DNA of 64,000 nucleotides, taken from positions 496,001 through 560,000 of the forward strand of contig NZ_AMRX01000001.1 of assembly GCF_000300815.1 (NCBI RefSeq), given 5' to 3'. The DNA comes from Gayadomonas joobiniege G7. GTDB taxonomy: Bacteria > Pseudomonadota > Gammaproteobacteria > Enterobacterales > Alteromonadaceae. The translations under genes and the position numbers were made by a program. Below, in pieces: positions 8,922-16,983 of this stretch (the stretch's first letter is position 1; each line of letters begins with the position of its first letter). Under the pieces are notes generated by a model that was not told the origin of the DNA, searched no databases, and worked only from the letters and a program-made list of their open reading frames with translations.

Positions 8922-8937
8922 TTACCCCAAAGTATAG
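8922..8937 (-). promoter_or_regulatory. CTA box (imperfect copy)
   Basis: Minus-strand CTATAC-TTTG-GGGTAA, one mismatch from the dyad CTANNC-N4-GNNTAG. Unlike the other copies there is no good TATAAT-like hexamer 23 nt downstream on either strand, so this copy may be inactive. Confidence 0.4.
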
Positions 8938-9023
8938 TTTTGTTTATGAGTATGAGTAGCCACTAACCATTATTATTTTGAACAAATCTAGTTCATACAA
9001 TCCAGGCCGTAGCAAACAGAAAA

Positions 9024-9039
9024 CTACTCTTTGGAGTAG
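9024..9039 (+). promoter_or_regulatory. CTA box and -10 of a broken precursor
   Basis: CTACTC-TTTG-GAGTAG, a full palindrome in the outer six positions. The hexamer TAAAAT follows at 9063-9068 after exactly 23 nt. It is nearly identical to the promoter at 20909-20953, of which this region is a diverged copy. Confidence 0.7.
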
Positions 9040-9104
9040 TTGTTTAAATTTTTATGCAACTTTAAAATGAACCCTGGTTAACAGTGCAAAAGGAAATTTT
9101 ATTT

Positions 9105-9287
9105 CTGTTAGAAATTAGATCTTTAGACGCTAGTGAAATCGAATCTGTAGTTGGGGGACGCGGCATGGATGAAGGATATCATGTAAACAACGGGGTTGGT
9201 CAGAAGAGTCATGCAGCAATTTATCTACTTTTAACAACACTATGGGGAGTATCTCATTTGGGACGGCACTGTATGGTGGGCCAATAG
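9105..9287 (+). pseudogene. Broken microcin-like precursor, copy of the gene at 20990
   Basis: Nearly the same DNA as the intact precursor at 20990-21247 ('EIRSLDASEIE', 'VVGGRGM', 'EGYHVNNG'), including its promoter. Here the ATG has become CTG at 9105, and one base is missing in the G-run at about 9195 (gggg-tt against ggggg-ct), which shifts the frame after the sixth residue beyond 'YHV'. Both changes would abolish the peptide. The similarity continues past the shift up to about 9287, which shows a recent duplication. No immunity gene follows. Confidence 0.8.
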
Positions 9288-9337
9288 GGCTAGCTCCCTA
9301 CTACGCAGTTTAGAAGGTGTTAATTGGCAATTTAGAC

Positions 9338-9357
9338 GGGGTGGATGCGACCACCCC
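9338..9357 (-). terminator. Hairpin after the M16 gene
   Basis: Perfect 7-bp GC-rich stem GGGGTGG / CCACCCC with a 6-nt loop, 28 nt after the stop of the M16 gene. It lacks a T-run on the minus strand. Confidence 0.5.
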
Positions 9358-9384
9358 ATTCAAGTCAATGCAAAATAATCCAAG

Positions 9385-12231
9385 CTATTGCCCCGCAACA
9401 GGCTTAAACTGACTCCCCACTACTTCAACCCTATACAACTGGTGTTTATTAGGGTCTGTCACTTCAGAAAATACCTCTTTAACATCAGATAAAGTGACTT
9501 GTTGTAAATTGGCTAATAATGTTTCACGTGAATCAAATTCAAAATTACCTTGATTAAAGTCAGCTAAAAACGCACGCATTTCTTGATATATATTTTTAGG
9601 CGGTTGGTTAATTTGTTGAATAATACTGGCGGTTAAATTATTCACCACGGCCGCTGGCAGCATTTTTAATTGAGCGGCAAACTGCTGGTTAAACAGGTTA
9701 ATTTGCTCGACGATTTGCTCGCCCGAGTGCGACTTACTTTGCACCATAAACCCCCAAGCTGGAAACTGATCTAATTGAATGGGGGAACTACCCACCACAT
9801 AGCCTATCTCTTTATCTGTTCTAAGTGTTTTGAAAAACATAGGTTGGTACAAAGCATTCAAAGTTAGAATTTGGCTAAACTTTTTCAGCGATTTTTCCGG
9901 CAACCAGAATTGCTGCAATACAACGACGTCCGTATGATCTGTAGTCAATGTACTTTGTGCTGCTTTCAATTTTACTTCTTCAGGATAATACAAATCTGCC
10001 GCTTGGCGACCTTCTGGCAACATTGACAGTAGGTTGTCCGCCGCTATCGAAATGTCTGCTTTTTGATAATGACCGAAAGCAAATATACTCAGAGCGTTTT
10101 TTACGAGTAGTTTATTGTGATATTCAACCACATCTTGGTAGGTTAATTGTTTAAGTGCATTCGCTTGTTCGTGGTAACGCCAACCCGTTGCGGTGAGTAA
10201 AGCCGCCATTTCTTTTTGTGCTTGAGCGGTTAATGGATCGTTGTCACGATTGGTTAACCAAGCAAGTGCTTCGTCTTTTTTCTTGTTAAAAATAGTTTCA
10301 TCAACTTTTAATTCAACTAAAATTTTAACTAAACTCGCCATTAACTTTAAATGCTGATCAGTTGGCCCAGATAACGACACTTTTAAGTTTTTAACCATGC
10401 CTTCACCAACAGATACTTTAATGCCAGCCTGCTGCGCCGCATTGGTTTGAGCCTGCGACGCTTCTGTCCATAAATGTTTAAGGATATCGGCAGCCATATA
10501 CTGTTTAATATTTGACGCAGCCAAATCAGAATTTAACGTTAGCTCGATATAGCCTTGATTTTGTTCAAAATGCTGACTATGTGCCAACCAAGCATATACA
10601 CCTTTTTTATTTACGATGGCTGTGGGTTTTAGTAATTTTTCTGCTGCTTCAGAGCTGGTCTGTATATCAGATTTTGTTGCATCTGCTATTTTTAATAGTT
10701 CATTTTTGCCTGGCAAAGATAAGTTAATTTCCGCTGCTTGTTGTTGCCACAGTTTCATCTCTGCTTGGGTAATCGCTTGAGTATCAAATTGTCCATCCGC
10801 ATAAATGAGTTTCTGCGCGGCGCTAATGTCGTTGCCTCTATGCCAAACGCGCATTTTCTTAAAGTCAATTTGGCTTAACAATTGTTTAATTCTCGGTGCG
10901 GAAAACTCACCAACATCAAATAATCCTTTGATTATGTATTGGGCTGGCTGGGTGTGCAGTATAGGTGATAAATGCGTGGCTAAACGCAATGCGGAAGGCA
11001 TATTAAAGTTATTAAAATTATTGCGCATAACTTGTTTTAGCTCAGCAAAATAATTTTGTTGAATACCTTGGTTTTGCATTAGCTTAAAATAGGCTTGGGT
11101 CGCAGCAATTATTTGATCTTTATTGTTTTTGCCTTTATCCGTGAGTGAGTAGCTTATTTCAATGTAGCCATTGTTGCCATAATAGCTATGGTCCATGCCA
11201 ATGCCCGCACCATTTATTAACCCTTGTTTATTTAGATAATCGTACAGGGTATTTTCGTCTTTGCTGTTAAATAACTTATGAACATAAGCAAAGGGTTTAT
11301 CTTGCCAATGGTCATTGTCGATTTTATACGGAAACTGCAAAATCAACTGTTTAATGTCATTGATGGTTTTTTGGTAGATATGTTGATTTAGCTCATTTTT
11401 AGTTAACCCTTTCGCTGTAACCAAAGGCTCTGGTGTATTATGGTTTTTAATTACCTCAAAATGCCGTTTGGCCAAGATCTCTATCTCATCCAGATCGGCT
11501 TGGCTAACTATCACTAAGTTCATTAAATTAGCTGAATAGTAGCTTTGATAGAACTCGCGCATTTGAGCATAAAGCTCTGAGTTTGGTTTATCCGATAACG
11601 TTTGTTTATTGCCCACGCTGAAAGTATGAATAGGATGATCTGCTGCGCTGGTGCGGTTGTTAATTAACATTCTTGCAAATTGGTCATCCGATTTACGCAT
11701 CGACCATTCGTTATCAATCGCACTCAATTCTTTTTTGCTATAACTTTTATCAAACAGTGGCGCAGTAAAAAACTCGCTAAATCGAGCCAATGATTCATCT
11801 AGTTTGCCATCCACCACCTGGTAATAATAATTGGTATTTGAGCCCGCGGTATAAGCATTGCGCATACCACCGTTTTCACTTAAAAATTTATTAAACCCAT
11901 CAGGCTCAGGATAATTTTTAGTGCCTAAAAACAGCATATGCTCTAAATAATGCGCCAAACCAGGCTGACTGGCAGGATTGTTTAAACTGCCCACCCGCAC
12001 ATCTAACGAGACAGCTGCAGTTTTAGTTGTAGGGTCGGATACCAACAATACCCGCATGTTGTTCGCTAACGTAATAAAACGGTATTGCCTGCTATCTGTA
12101 GGACTTGTGATAATGTTTGCTTCCGATACAAACTCAGGAAAAGGTTCAACGGCGCTTTCTTTTGTTTGTGTACAGCCAACAAGAGCAATTAGCCCTGCGA
12201 TGGCGATATATTTAAATGATTTAAGATTCAT
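9385..12231 (-). CDS. M16 (pitrilysin/insulinase) metalloprotease lipoprotein
   Basis: 948 residues, the length of pitrilysin-like enzymes. A lipoprotein signal ends in 'IALVGC' (Cys20), so the enzyme should be membrane-anchored in the periplasm. The inverted zinc motif HxxEH is intact at about 94-98 ('AHYLEHMLFLG'), with the downstream Glu in 'LSAIDNEW'. The C-terminal half contains the usual inactive repeats ('TDKEIGYVVGSSP'). M16 enzymes degrade small peptides, and some process RiPP precursors. Its ATG overlaps the stop of the 83-residue gene, which itself overlaps the glycosyltransferase, so it appears to be the last gene of the modification operon. It could act in trimming peptides or as protection against them (inference). 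Confidence 0.9.
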   Translation of the reverse strand: MNLKSFKYIAIAGLIALVGCTQTKESAVEPFPEFVSEANIITSPTDSRQYRFITLANNMRVLLVSDPTTKTAAVSLDVRVGSLNNPASQPGLAHYLEHMLFLGTKNYPEPDGFNKFLSENGGMRNAYTAGSNTNYYYQVVDGKLDESLARFSEFFTAPLFDKSYSKKELSAIDNEWSMRKSDDQFARMLINNRTSAADHPIHTFSVGNKQTLSDKPNSELYAQMREFYQSYYSANLMNLVIVSQADLDEIEILAKRHFEVIKNHNTPEPLVTAKGLTKNELNQHIYQKTINDIKQLILQFPYKIDNDHWQDKPFAYVHKLFNSKDENTLYDYLNKQGLINGAGIGMDHSYYGNNGYIEISYSLTDKGKNNKDQIIAATQAYFKLMQNQGIQQNYFAELKQVMRNNFNNFNMPSALRLATHLSPILHTQPAQYIIKGLFDVGEFSAPRIKQLLSQIDFKKMRVWHRGNDISAAQKLIYADGQFDTQAITQAEMKLWQQQAAEINLSLPGKNELLKIADATKSDIQTSSEAAEKLLKPTAIVNKKGVYAWLAHSQHFEQNQGYIELTLNSDLAASNIKQYMAADILKHLWTEASQAQTNAAQQAGIKVSVGEGMVKNLKVSLSGPTDQHLKLMASLVKILVELKVDETIFNKKKDEALAWLTNRDNDPLTAQAQKEMAALLTATGWRYHEQANALKQLTYQDVVEYHNKLLVKNALSIFAFGHYQKADISIAADNLLSMLPEGRQAADLYYPEEVKLKAAQSTLTTDHTDVVVLQQFWLPEKSLKKFSQILTLNALYQPMFFKTLRTDKEIGYVVGSSPIQLDQFPAWGFMVQSKSHSGEQIVEQINLFNQQFAAQLKMLPAAVVNNLTASIIQQINQPPKNIYQEMRAFLADFNQGNFEFDSRETLLANLQQVTLSDVKEVFSEVTDPNKHQLYRVEVVGSQFKPVAGQ
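9520..9535. other. parS-like 16-mer inside the M16 gene
   Basis: TGTTTCACGTGAATCA differs at one position from the consensus TGTTTCACGTGAAACA. It lies within coding sequence, far from the two recF-located sites. Confidence 0.4.
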
Positions 12232-12472
12232 ACGTGATCCTGTAGAAATTAGCTGTAACTAGAAAATACTCACTGTGTGCGTTTACCCTCACGCGAATTC
12301 CAAATTGTTCGAAATTATAAGCCTGTACAGATTGTCCTTGGTCAACAACAATGTCTGCATGGGTCGTTAATTGCTCGTGCATTATCACAAACCCAAATGC
12401 GGCTGCATTGGACGGGTGAAGCTCCCCTTCAATCGCGCCATTGTCAATTATTGGATGGGAGCTTAGGTACAT
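12221..12472 (-). CDS. 83-residue protein of unknown function, modification operon
   Basis: Its ATG overlaps the end of the glycosyltransferase gene (stop at 12463) and its stop overlaps the start of the M16 gene (ATG at 12231). This double overlap argues that it is translated. The sequence is mixed and looks beta-rich ('VVDQGQSVQAYNFEQFGIRV', 'SEYFLVTANFYRITYES'), with no signal peptide or membrane helix. I recognise no family. Position suggests a partner in peptide modification or a chaperone (inference). Confidence 0.7.
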   Translation of the reverse strand: MYLSSHPIIDNGAIEGELHPSNAAAFGFVIMHEQLTTHADIVVDQGQSVQAYNFEQFGIRVRVNAHSEYFLVTANFYRITYES

Positions 12473-13419
12473 TGTTGTTCATCTATTAGATTAAACGCAT
12501 GGCCCATATCATCCCAAGACAAGTTGTGTTCATTAGTCTTTAAATAACCCACAACATCCAAATAATTCACTTCATATATTTTGGGTGAAACAAACCACGA
12601 TAAATATTTTAATACGGCATAATATGCCGCATCAGCTTTAGACTTTTCAAAGTGTGGGGGCTTAGAGATTTGTTTGAGTTCTGCCGTATAATAATTGCCA
12701 TTAACCTGCGTAGTAAAATATTCCGCAGGTAGCGAATGAGGCCCCCACGACGGTAACATTTTAACAAGCAGCTCATTAAACATGACTAGAAACCCAGGTA
12801 TAGCTTTTAAAACAGCCGGTATACATGCATAGTCTGGGTTGCTTGCGACATTCACCACCCGCTCAATGTCATCATGCTCAATATGAAAAATATATTGCTC
12901 AGTGACTTGCTTGGGCATTAAATTTAAAACGCCACCTTCTAATCTTTGATAAATATCTAAATCATCATAGCCGTACAAATCTATGTATTCGTTAAAACCG
13001 TTTATTGCTCGTAAATCTGCTGTATATAAAAAAAAGAATCCATTTACGTAAATTTGTGTTTGGCATGCAACTTTCTCCCAATCCCCCCGATAATACATAC
13101 CATTTTGCAACTGGTGCTTATCTAAAAAGTCTGGTGAAATTGTAACTTCGGCGTCTACTTTTATGATCTTCTCTGATGTAACAAAACTAAACCCCAAATT
13201 AAAAGCTCGTGTTAAATCCCAAAATGATTCCGATTCAACTCTGATAATTTTGATTCTTTCGTCATTAATGCCCTTGAGCTCAAGGGTGTCCGTCACTGCA
13301 TCTATTGATGACCAATCAACGACGATAATTTCATCTACTTTTAGTTTAAGCCAAGAGCGCAAGCCTTTGACTAGACCAGCATTTCTATTCATGCATGCGG
13401 TAACAATTGAACAACTCAT
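12463..13419 (-). CDS. GT-A glycosyltransferase of the modification operon
   Basis: 318 residues with a GT2-like N-terminus ('CSIVTACMNRNAGL', 'EIIVVDWSS'), a metal-binding-type acidic motif in 'IIKVDAEVTISPDFL' and a galactosyltransferase-type acceptor motif 'GFNEYIDLYGYDDLDIYQRL'. It is likely a cytosolic inverting sugar transferase. It overlaps the acyltransferase gene by 4 nt (ATGA), so the two are coupled. In characterised siderophore microcins, sugar transfer by MceC/IroB concerns enterobactin, but those are GT1 enzymes and this is a different fold. The acceptor here could be the peptide or a small molecule (inference). Confidence 0.82.
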   Translation of the reverse strand: MSCSIVTACMNRNAGLVKGLRSWLKLKVDEIIVVDWSSIDAVTDTLELKGINDERIKIIRVESESFWDLTRAFNLGFSFVTSEKIIKVDAEVTISPDFLDKHQLQNGMYYRGDWEKVACQTQIYVNGFFFLYTADLRAINGFNEYIDLYGYDDLDIYQRLEGGVLNLMPKQVTEQYIFHIEHDDIERVVNVASNPDYACIPAVLKAIPGFLVMFNELLVKMLPSWGPHSLPAEYFTTQVNGNYYTAELKQISKPPHFEKSKADAAYYAVLKYLSWFVSPKIYEVNYLDVVGYLKTNEHNLSWDDMGHAFNLIDEQQCT

Positions 13420-13871
13420 ACTTTATCCTTTTGTGCTATTTGCAAAGAGAATTGAGCGATGTGGTGTTTATTCAACCTACGGATATATGTATACAAACGC
13501 TGGTTTTTGGCATATGCGATAAAACGTCTATTTTTGAAAAAACAAAGCCAGCGCTTACGGCCATCAACCCTGTACCTAGGTTCAATCACTAAATCATCTA
13601 TCCAGTACAAATAACCACTGGTTCTTTCATATGGATATTTAATGTTGCCTTGCAACGCAGGTATTAAATTTAGTGTATCTTTGGTCACCTTAGACCAAGC
13701 CACGTAACCAATCGGACGAAAATAATTATCTTGAAAAATATGCATTTGCCCTCGGTTTGCTAAATAAAGTAACAATTGCGCATGCGCAGCCGATGTGCTT
13801 AAACCGCTATTGGCGCGAATACTCATTGCCGCGCAAAATTCTTTTGAAGTGAGTTGCTCTATTTTATCCAT
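13416..13871 (-). CDS. HlyC-like (MceI-like) lysine/peptide acyltransferase
   Basis: 151 residues close to the RTX toxin-activating acyltransferase fold. 'FRPIGYVAWSKVTKD' matches the HlyC 'YPVAYCSWANLS' strand, and 'YLYWIDDLVIEP' matches its 'WFIDWIAPFGD' segment. Candidates for both catalytic residues are present: His30 after 'LSTSAA' and Asp92/93. HlyC acylates lysines of hemolysin. Its relative MceI helps attach the siderophore to the C-terminus of microcin E492. No intact RTX protoxin lies in this operon, and its neighbours are microcin-like precursors, so the MceI-type role is more likely (inference). Overlaps the genes on both sides. Confidence 0.75.
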   Translation of the reverse strand: MDKIEQLTSKEFCAAMSIRANSGLSTSAAHAQLLLYLANRGQMHIFQDNYFRPIGYVAWSKVTKDTLNLIPALQGNIKYPYERTSGYLYWIDDLVIEPRYRVDGRKRWLCFFKNRRFIAYAKNQRLYTYIRRLNKHHIAQFSLQIAQKDKV

Positions 13872-15609
13872 TTACATACCCCTGATGCTGATCTGTGGTT
13901 GCACAAACAATTGCTAAATCGAGCAAGTCTTCTTTAAACGAGTATCCCCATAATGACAATTGTTGGTTATCCACGGCATCTAGCCACAACATAAAATCAT
14001 TTATATTGTAGAAACTCGCCTCATCATCAAGCTGGTGAACTTTGAATAAGCCGTCTTTTTGATCGTATATAATTTCTATTGAATGCGAATGAAAAACGCA
14101 AATAGGTGTATTAGCCGAGTAATCGAAAATCCAATCAGCGGCTTGTTTATAGTCGCAAATAAGCCTATTTATTTGGTCAATTTCAATATCATTGGCCAGT
14201 TGCATCGCGTGTTGTGCTATGCCATTGTCCTGGTTAAAAAATCGAATAAACCCACTAAGTTTTATGGCTTTTATTAAGCTAGCGGTTATAAAGTGTTTAT
14301 ATTCAAGAGCCCCGGTTTGTAATTTAAAAGCATGTTGATAAATATGAAAAAATGCATCTATAACCGAATTCACTTGACTTGTATTTTGCATCGAAAATTC
14401 AGCTTGTAGTTCTACAAGCGCAATAGTTTTGTTAAACAGTGATTTAAATAACAACAATATCAATCTATGCATAGGAGCCTGACACTGTCTGGCATACTTT
14501 TGCTCATAGATAATGGTTTTTTTCACAATAAACAGGCTAATAAACTCGACTAATATTGCCCAATCGGCCTTGATTTCGGCTTTATCAATATCCAAAGGCA
14601 AGCCCAGATAAACCGCAAGATAATGGCTATAATAAGCATCCAGTTGCGATTGATAATAATTAACCAATGGCTGTGCATTGAGCCCAGTTTTGTTGAATTT
14701 AGAATAGGTATAAGTCAGTTCGTCAATAATTCCAAGTACCAAACTAGGCTCTTGATAAAGCGGAATTTGGCTATTGTAATTGAGCCCACCACCAACAAAC
14801 GAAGCCTGTGGAACATCTAACCATTTACCATCAAAACTAATATTAGAAGGTGAAACAGTGCCATGTGCGATGCCTAGAACCCTAGCAAAAGCAAACTGAT
14901 TGGCACAATTAGATAAAAACTGACCTAAAAACTTGATGTAGTCGATATCTTTTTCAAAGTGTTTTTTTAAAGATTGGTTGACTGTTTTGGTGCGATGCAC
15001 ATCTGAATAATATTGTTGCTTGTATGCATCTGTCGGTTGAAAGTTGTGTGCTTGGACAAAATGTGCTGGGCGGATACAGGATTTTCTGACTAATAAAGCG
15101 CCGGGTACTGCCGTACCTTTATCACGACTCGCATAACCGGTGTTGCCTCCGGTGTAAATTAATCCTTCAACATCAACCGCGCCAACAGGCAATGCTTTGT
15201 TTATTGCGTTAGTGTAAATTGTTTCGACAATAGCACCCTCGAGATCAAGCCCGCCATACGCGTGATCTTTTGGTGTATTTCTGCCAACAAGTAAGTTGGT
15301 ACCAATACCTTTTATTTGATACTCGCCTAAATTGCCACAACGCACGCCTCCGCCATTCGTGCCAATGCCTTGGCCACCGTAATGTTCACCATTTAACTCG
15401 ATGTTTTTGCTTGTATCAAATGGGCAATCTATGAAACTTGCGTTGGTTGCATCTGCGTATGAAAACTGCTCAAGGAAGATCTGTTTTCGCTCTAATTTAC
15501 GATTGTCCGTAGATTTTATCTGGTGGCTTTTATACCAAACTAACGAAGTATTTGTTAAAAATTGAAAGCGACCTTTTATGGTTTTTATTAATGTTGAGTC
15601 TATATGCAC
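13864..15609 (-). CDS. SelO-like pseudokinase of the modification operon
   Basis: 581 residues. The first half matches SelO/YdiU in order: 'GEYQIKGIG' (Lys100; SelO 'HLKGAG'), 'DLEGAIVETIYTNAI' (SelO 'DGRAVLRSTIREF'), 'PGALLVRKSCIRPAHF' (Arg175, Arg180; SelO 'PGAMLMRVAPSHLRFGHF') and 'GIAHGTVSPSNIS' (SelO 'GFAHGVMNTDN'). SelO transfers AMP to proteins through an inverted kinase fold. Here nucleotide-contact Lys/Arg residues are kept but the metal-binding 'NTDN' reads 'SPSN', so activity is altered or lost. The C-terminal half is unrelated to anything I recognise. It overlaps the acyltransferase gene by 8 nt and may form a complex with it, as MceJ does with MceI. Whether MceJ/MchC itself has this fold I cannot say. 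Confidence 0.65.
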   Translation of the reverse strand: MHIDSTLIKTIKGRFQFLTNTSLVWYKSHQIKSTDNRKLERKQIFLEQFSYADATNASFIDCPFDTSKNIELNGEHYGGQGIGTNGGGVRCGNLGEYQIKGIGTNLLVGRNTPKDHAYGGLDLEGAIVETIYTNAINKALPVGAVDVEGLIYTGGNTGYASRDKGTAVPGALLVRKSCIRPAHFVQAHNFQPTDAYKQQYYSDVHRTKTVNQSLKKHFEKDIDYIKFLGQFLSNCANQFAFARVLGIAHGTVSPSNISFDGKWLDVPQASFVGGGLNYNSQIPLYQEPSLVLGIIDELTYTYSKFNKTGLNAQPLVNYYQSQLDAYYSHYLAVYLGLPLDIDKAEIKADWAILVEFISLFIVKKTIIYEQKYARQCQAPMHRLILLLFKSLFNKTIALVELQAEFSMQNTSQVNSVIDAFFHIYQHAFKLQTGALEYKHFITASLIKAIKLSGFIRFFNQDNGIAQHAMQLANDIEIDQINRLICDYKQAADWIFDYSANTPICVFHSHSIEIIYDQKDGLFKVHQLDDEASFYNINDFMLWLDAVDNQQLSLWGYSFKEDLLDLAIVCATTDQHQGYVNG

Positions 15610-15677
15610 GTAACTTCCTATTTTCTGCAGTTTTTCTAGCGGTTAATGATTCCCAACCTTCTATAATGAGGATAATT

Positions 15678-15863
15678 TCATTTATTTGGAGAGGCTAAAC
15701 TTATAATTAACAACAAGATCCCAAAGCTAATGCCTAATAAACTCGTTGTTAAATTAATTCCATGGTTGATATAACTGACATAAAGTGCAGTGGTATTTAC
15801 ACCCAAAAAATATACAACTATAAAGCAAAGAAAAATTTTCAATTTATCGTTAGTTATTTCCAT
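15678..15863 (-). CDS. Small two-helix membrane protein, first gene of modification operon
   Basis: 61 residues with two membrane helices ('IFLCFIVVYFLGVNTTALYV' and 'TTSLLGISFGILLLIISLA'). ATG at 15863, 64 nt downstream of the CTA box at 15928. The stop is 68 nt before the SelO-like gene with no terminator between, so they probably share a transcript. Likely an immunity protein or a membrane partner of the modification enzymes (inference). No leader-type sequence, so it is not a precursor. Confidence 0.6.
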   Translation of the reverse strand: MEITNDKLKIFLCFIVVYFLGVNTTALYVSYINHGINLTTSLLGISFGILLLIISLASPNK

Positions 15864-15898
15864 TTATTAGTAATTTGTGCAACATACCGCACCACCAA

Positions 15899-15943
15899 AT
15901 AATACAAAATACAGTCAACAATTAAACCTACCCTAAAGTATAG
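15899..15943 (-). promoter_or_regulatory. CTA box (15928-15943) and -10 of modification operon
   Basis: Minus strand CTATAC-TTTA-GGGTAG, 23-nt spacer, then TATTAT at 15899-15904 preceded by TTG. The whole 45 nt is nearly the same as at 16759-16803. Confidence 0.75.
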
Positions 15944-15959
15944 TTTTTTGTTTTACCAA

Positions 15960-16045
15960 TACTAAATATTCATTGAAGGGAGGGGTGTAAAAGACTAAGT
16001 GATTGACTAGAGAGGACCCCGACTCTTTTATTCTAGTCTCAACAA
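15960..16045 (-). repeat. Remnant of an immunity-gene 3' end, copy 1
   Basis: In the minus direction the DNA reads 'SLQFVVETRIKESG', matching the C-terminus of the intact 52-residue protein at 18556-18714 ('NLFFETRKKS'). Related copies lie at 16838-16977, 18509-18600 and 19490-19612. Each lies just beyond a CTA-box promoter, marking a former cassette boundary. Confidence 0.6.
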
Positions 16046-16078
16046 CAAACTGCAGTGATCAAGCTCAACCGGACACTT

Positions 16079-16429
16079 TTACCTATTATAAACGAATAAA
16101 CAAGATACAATACCAGTGATAAAAATTGCGATCAGATCCGCAATATCAAAAACACCGGTTCCCACAGTAGGTTGTAAAACCTCATAAATTAAGCAGCCAA
16201 TCCAAAGTCCTACAGCCGAATGAAGCAATTGCGCATTATTATTTTGAAATAACCCAAGATATAAAAAAATGGCAGCAACTGTCCCTGTTACACTAGGTAA
16301 GAACCCAGATAATCCGTAATCATTAAAGTCGTTTCGAATAATCCAATCCCTGTATAAACCATCTGCAAGCAAGCAAGAAATAAAGGCTAGTAACCCCAAA
16401 TAAAAATATTTTTTTCGAAAACAAAGCAT
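16079..16429 (-). CDS. Four-helix membrane protein, probable immunity protein
   Basis: 116 residues with about four membrane helices ('YFYLGLLAFISCLLADGLY', 'VTGTVAAIFLYLGLF', 'AVGLWIGCLIYEV', 'IADLIAIFITGIVSCLFVY'). It starts 32 nt after the stop of the precursor-like gene at 16462-16713 on the same strand, the usual arrangement of a microcin and its immunity gene. I recognise no named family. No strong ribosome-binding site precedes the ATG, which may mean coupling to the precursor. Confidence 0.6.
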   Translation of the reverse strand: MLCFRKKYFYLGLLAFISCLLADGLYRDWIIRNDFNDYGLSGFLPSVTGTVAAIFLYLGLFQNNNAQLLHSAVGLWIGCLIYEVLQPTVGTGVFDIADLIAIFITGIVSCLFVYNR

Positions 16430-16461
16430 TGAATTTATTAGCCCCTTTGGAATTCTACAAA

Positions 16462-16713
16462 TTAAAACAAAGCATCTTCGCCATAAAATAATGCTTGATT
16501 AACTGGATCGTTGTACCAAGCATCACTAAAAAAATCCCCCACCGTATCAACTGCGGTATTTAGACCTTCATTTATACCATCATAACCTCCCGCCGCGTCA
16601 TAAAGATATGCTCCAAAAAACGATACTGCAACACCACCGACAATACCAGCGACACCATACCCACCGACCACCCCTTCAATTTCTTCAAATGTCAACTCTT
16701 TAATTTCGTTCAT
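16462..16713 (-). CDS. Double-glycine microcin-like precursor (83 aa)
   Basis: I start at ATG 16713, behind AAGGAGATGGAAC; a longer frame to 16749 has no ribosome-binding site. The leader 'MNEIKELTFEEIEGVVGG' is a class II microcin/bacteriocin type signal for C39-peptidase exporters, leaving a 65-residue core. The core begins with a Gly/Ala/Val-rich hydrophobic helix ('GVAGIVGGVAVSFFGAYL') and ends in an acidic amphipathic part and 'GEDALF'. No Cys. The CTA box is 74 nt upstream and a probable immunity gene is downstream. Expected to be exported by the C39 ABC transporter at 25903-28014. Confidence 0.78.
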   Translation of the reverse strand: MNEIKELTFEEIEGVVGGYGVAGIVGGVAVSFFGAYLYDAAGGYDGINEGLNTAVDTVGDFFSDAWYNDPVNQALFYGEDALF

Positions 16714-16758
16714 GTTCCATCTCCTTAATAGGTAATTCGCGTAACACACGCCACCAGC

Positions 16759-16803
16759 ATACTACAACGCACAGTTAACAATTAAACCTACCCTAAAGTA
16801 TAG
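16759..16803 (-). promoter_or_regulatory. CTA box (16788-16803) and -10 of precursor 16713
   Basis: Minus strand CTATAC-TTTA-GGGTAG, 23-nt spacer, TAGTAT at 16759-16764 preceded by TTG. The start codon is 46 nt further downstream. Confidence 0.78.
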
Positions 16804-16837
16804 TTTTTTTGTTTTTTTCCAATGCTAAATTATTAAT

Positions 16838-16977
16838 TGAAGGTAGGGGTGTAAAAGACTAAGTGACAGACTAGTGTGGACGCCGACTCTTTTTTCTAGT
16901 GTCAACCAACGAATTAATTGCAATTACAACGGTACACAAATACACAATTATTTCATTTCAAGGCAGCTGTTCATTGA
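16838..16977 (-). repeat. Remnant of an immunity-gene 3' end, copy 2
   Basis: The minus strand reads 'IIVYLCTVVIAINSLVDTRK', matching the C-terminal helix and tail of the small proteins at 18556 and 21262. Its far part (16936-16977) also matches 40 of 46 bases of the 3' end of the MFS gene (24365-24410), so the segment is a mosaic. It lies between two divergent CTA-box promoters. Confidence 0.6.
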
Positions 16978-16983
16978 AGAGGG

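Noticed and set aside
12277-12489. Plus-strand frame across the modification operon
   Set aside because: Shadow of the overlapping minus-strand genes; no ribosome site and no recognisable product. The same holds for many other long antisense frames in the atp, mnmG, yidC and M16 genes.
13864-15609. A genuine SelO/YdiU AMPylase housekeeping gene
   Set aside because: The NTDN metal motif is lost, the C-terminal half differs, and the gene is tightly coupled to an acyltransferase and glycosyltransferase.
15678-15863. Microcin precursor
   Set aside because: It has a CTA box in front but no charged leader or GG/GA site; it is a two-helix membrane protein.
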